DNA of 7,712 bases, from contig JBFFZZ010000143.1 of NCBI GenBank assembly GCA_041568335.1, positions 1-7,712 of the forward strand, given 5' to 3'. Each line of letters starts with the position of its first letter. Position 1 is the first letter of the stretch. The position numbers and the translations under genes are program-made. The stretch comes from WVWW01 sp041568335 (GTDB lineage Bacteria > Acidobacteriota > Polarisedimenticolia > Polarisedimenticolales > Polarisedimenticolaceae). Below, piece after piece: positions 6,167-7,712 of the stretch. Below the pieces are notes generated by a model. That model worked only from the letters and a program-made list of their open reading frames with translations. It searched no databases and was not told the origin of the DNA.

Positions 6167-6182
6167 CGAAGCAAGTCCCGCG

Positions 6183-6211
6183 TTGACAGTGGGATGCGCG
6201 ATGCCTACCAT
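6183..6211 (+). promoter_or_regulatory. Strong sigma70-type promoter candidate for ccmE-ccmF
   Basis: A perfect TTGACA -35 (6183-6188) is followed after exactly 17 bp by TACCAT (6206-6211). The start point would be near 6218, leaving a leader of about 44 nt with AAGGA (6250-6254) ahead of the ccmE ATG. This is the best promoter match in the window. Confidence 0.7.
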
Positions 6212-6261
6212 AGTTCGTCAGGGACTCGGGTTCTCCTACCGGGTTGCGAAAGGACGCCTCG

Positions 6262-6699
6262 ATGCAGCTTCCCCAGACCAAATTCGTCGTGATCGGCACC
6301 GGTGTGGTGCTCTCGATGGCCCTGCTCGTGTTCGTCGGTACCCAGGGATCCGGGATGGGCTACTACATGACCGTGTCCGAATTCCTCGCGGACCCCGACG
6401 CGGCCGTCACGGGTCTGCGGGTCAACGGCAAGGTCGTCGACGGCACGATCGAGCGGCACGCGACCGGTGAGGACGTCGCCTTCCGGATGACGGACGGCGC
6501 CGCGACGCTGGCGGTGTATTACAAGGGGATCATCCCCGACACATTCGTCGACGGGGCGGATGTCGTGGTCGAGGGCCGGCTGCAGCCCGACGGGGTCTTC
6601 GCCGCGCACAACCTGCTGGCCAAGTGCCCGTCGAAGTACGAGTCCGCGGACGAGTACGGCGACGCTCCGGAGACCGCCGATCTGACGACCTCCGACTGA
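6262..6699 (+). CDS. ccmE: Cytochrome c-type biogenesis protein CcmE, cysteine (CxxxY) variant
   Basis: Periplasmic heme chaperone of cytochrome c maturation System I, taking heme from CcmABCD and passing it to CcmF. The product is 145 residues: a short N-terminus, one membrane anchor (about 8-26), then a compact OB-fold beta domain with segments such as LRVNGKVVDGTI, VAFRMTDGAATLAVYYKGIIPDTF and DVVVEGRL. The heme-attachment motif is LLAKCPSKYES: Cys122 takes the place of the usual His, and Tyr126 is kept (CxxxY instead of HxxxY). Such natural variants are known from archaea, Desulfovibrio-type bacteria and some Gram-positives, where heme binds through the cysteine. An acidic tail of about 19 residues follows. 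The ATG at 6262 has AAGGA 7 nt upstream; an in-frame TTG at 6244 lacks this support. It has its own promoter, and ccmF starts 7 bp downstream. Confidence 0.95.
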   Translation: MQLPQTKFVVIGTGVVLSMALLVFVGTQGSGMGYYMTVSEFLADPDAAVTGLRVNGKVVDGTIERHATGEDVAFRMTDGAATLAVYYKGIIPDTFVDGADVVVEGRLQPDGVFAAHNLLAKCPSKYESADEYGDAPETADLTTSD

Positions 6700-6706
6700 C
6701 GCCGCG

Positions 6707-7712
6707 ATGCGCGACCTCACGATCATCCTCGGTCACTACGGGCTGTTCCTGGCGCTGGCCACCGCCGGATGGTCGACACTGGCCGCCGTCCTGGGAGCGA
6801 CCAACCGGGGCAGGGGGCTCCAGCGCAGCGCCGAGCGGGCGGTCTACGCGACGTTCGCCTTGACGCTCCTCGCGTCGGTCTGTCTGGTCCACGGCTTCCT
6901 GCGCGACGACTTCAGGCTCGACTACGTCTACCACTACTCGTCCAGCACCCAGCCGCTGGCCTACAAGATCGGCGCGCTGTGGGGCGGCCAGGCCGGCTCC
7001 CTGCTGTTGTGGGCGCTGTTCCTGACCGCGATGGCCGCGCTGATGGTCGCCACCAACCGCCGGAAGAACCGCGCGCTGATGCCGGCGGCCACCGCGGTGG
7101 TCTCGGGCATCGCGCTGTTCTTCATGATCCTGCTGAACTACTACGAGCCGCCGTTCGCCACGAGTGCGGCGCGCGTCGACGGCGTGGGGCTCAACCCGCA
7201 GCTCAAGAACTTCTGGATGATGATCCACCCGCCGACGCTGTACCTCGGGTATGTCGGCTTCTCGATCCCGTTCGCGTTCGGGATCGCCGCGCTGGCGACC
7301 CGGCGCACCGGGGACATCTGGTTCCGGACCACGCGGCGCTGGACGATCTTCTCCTGGTTCTTCCTCGGCAGCGGGATCCTGCTCGGCTCCTACTGGGCCT
7401 ATATCGAGCTGGGTTGGGGCGGCTACTGGGCCTGGGATCCCGTCGAGAACGCCTCCCTGATGCCGTGGCTGACCGGGACCGCGTTCCTGCACTCGGTGAT
7501 GATCCAGGAAAAGCGCCGCATGCTGAAGGTCTGGAACGTGTTCCTGATCATCCTCACGTTCAGCCTGTCGATCTTCGGCACGTTCCTGACGCGCAGCGGG
7601 ATCATCTCATCGGTGCATTCCTTCGCCACGTCGCAGATCGGTCCGGCCTTCGCCGTGTTCCTCGCGATCATCGTCTTCGGCTCGTTGATCTTGCTGATCT
7701 CGCGGCTGGACA
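6707..7712 (+). CDS. ccmF: Heme lyase CcmF, N-terminal part (3' truncated by the window end)
   Basis: Multi-spanning inner-membrane protein that attaches heme to apocytochrome c in System I. 335 residues are visible and the frame is open at the right edge; full-length CcmF is usually about 640 or more. The start is ATG 6707, giving MRDLTIILGHYGLFLALA. Repeated hydrophobic helices are present, and the WWD-domain signature WGGYWAWDPVENASLMPWL begins at residue 237. Three histidines match the E. coli pattern with an offset of one: H174 in MIHPPTLYLGYVGFS, H262 in TAFLHS and H304 in ISSVHSF (E. coli H173, H261, H303). The fourth conserved histidine would lie beyond the window. The start is 7 bp after the ccmE stop, so the two genes are surely one transcript. 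CcmF is favoured over the related CcmC and CcsA by length, the HPP motif and the GTFLTRSG segment. Confidence 0.96.
   Translation, partial: MRDLTIILGHYGLFLALATAGWSTLAAVLGATNRGRGLQRSAERAVYATFALTLLASVCLVHGFLRDDFRLDYVYHYSSSTQPLAYKIGALWGGQAGSLLLWALFLTAMAALMVATNRRKNRALMPAATAVVSGIALFFMILLNYYEPPFATSAARVDGVGLNPQLKNFWMMIHPPTLYLGYVGFSIPFAFGIAALATRRTGDIWFRTTRRWTIFSWFFLGSGILLGSYWAYIELGWGGYWAWDPVENASLMPWLTGTAFLHSVMIQEKRRMLKVWNVFLIILTFSLSIFGTFLTRSGIISSVHSFATSQIGPAFAVFLAIIVFGSLILLISRLD

Noticed and set aside
6151..6170. GTAC repeats as the start of a CRISPR or tandem-repeat array
   Set aside because: Only two or three 4-bp units occur within 20 bp, with no spacer periodicity. An operator-like palindrome explains it better.
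6244..6261. Longer ccmE start at TTG 6244
   Set aside because: The AAGGA ribosome-binding site at 6250-6254 lies inside this extension and is well placed for ATG 6262.
6530..7492. Minus-strand open frame (320 codons) across ccmE and ccmF
   Set aside because: The opposite strand encodes unmistakable CcmE and CcmF, including the WWD motif and conserved histidines. The antisense product is Arg/Pro/Gly-rich and without family features.

Overview
The window is high-GC DNA (by eye about two thirds G+C) with eight closely packed protein genes. Two are cut by the window edges. There are no RNA genes, insertion sequences, CRISPR arrays or phage genes. The gene set points to a bacterium: Rho, RecG, GreA, a UbiA-type polyprenyl-phosphate phosphoribosyltransferase, family 2 glycosyltransferases and cytochrome c maturation System I. 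The CxxxY form of CcmE is known from archaea, Desulfovibrio-type bacteria and some Gram-positives. With the high GC, this suggests an uncultured Desulfobacterota/Myxococcota/Binatota-like or similar lineage. That placement is inference and low confidence; nothing in the window fixes the taxon.

Layout. Positions 1-284 (+) hold the C-terminal end of a DUF2064/TIGR04282-type transferase. rho follows (414-1841, +) with a likely promoter of its own. rho runs tail to tail into recG (1846-3948, -) with only 4 bp between the stop codons. recG lies 5 bp downstream of a UbiA-family gene (3954-4838, -), so the two probably form a translationally coupled operon. A 41-bp divergent region separates that operon from a DPM1-like family 2 glycosyltransferase (4880-5593, +). 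The glycosyltransferase overlaps the end of greA by 10 bp, tail to tail (5584-6051, -). A 210-bp divergent region carries good promoter candidates for greA (-) and for ccmE-ccmF (+, 6262-6699 and 6707 to the window end).

How the genes fit together. There are three themes. The first is transcription and replication housekeeping: Rho (termination), GreA (rescue of backtracked RNA polymerase) and RecG (fork and R-loop remodelling). The second is polyprenyl-linked sugar chemistry: the UbiA-type phosphoribosyltransferase, the family 2 glycosyltransferase and possibly the TIGR04282 protein. The third is cytochrome c maturation: CcmE and CcmF. I see no wholly new system. The most notable points are the cysteine-type CcmE (C122xxxY126 in place of HxxxY), a compact divergent promoter with overlapping -10 hexamers that may give a leaderless glycosyltransferase mRNA, extremely tight convergent gene ends with no intrinsic terminators, and an interrupted palindrome upstream of the ccmE promoter.
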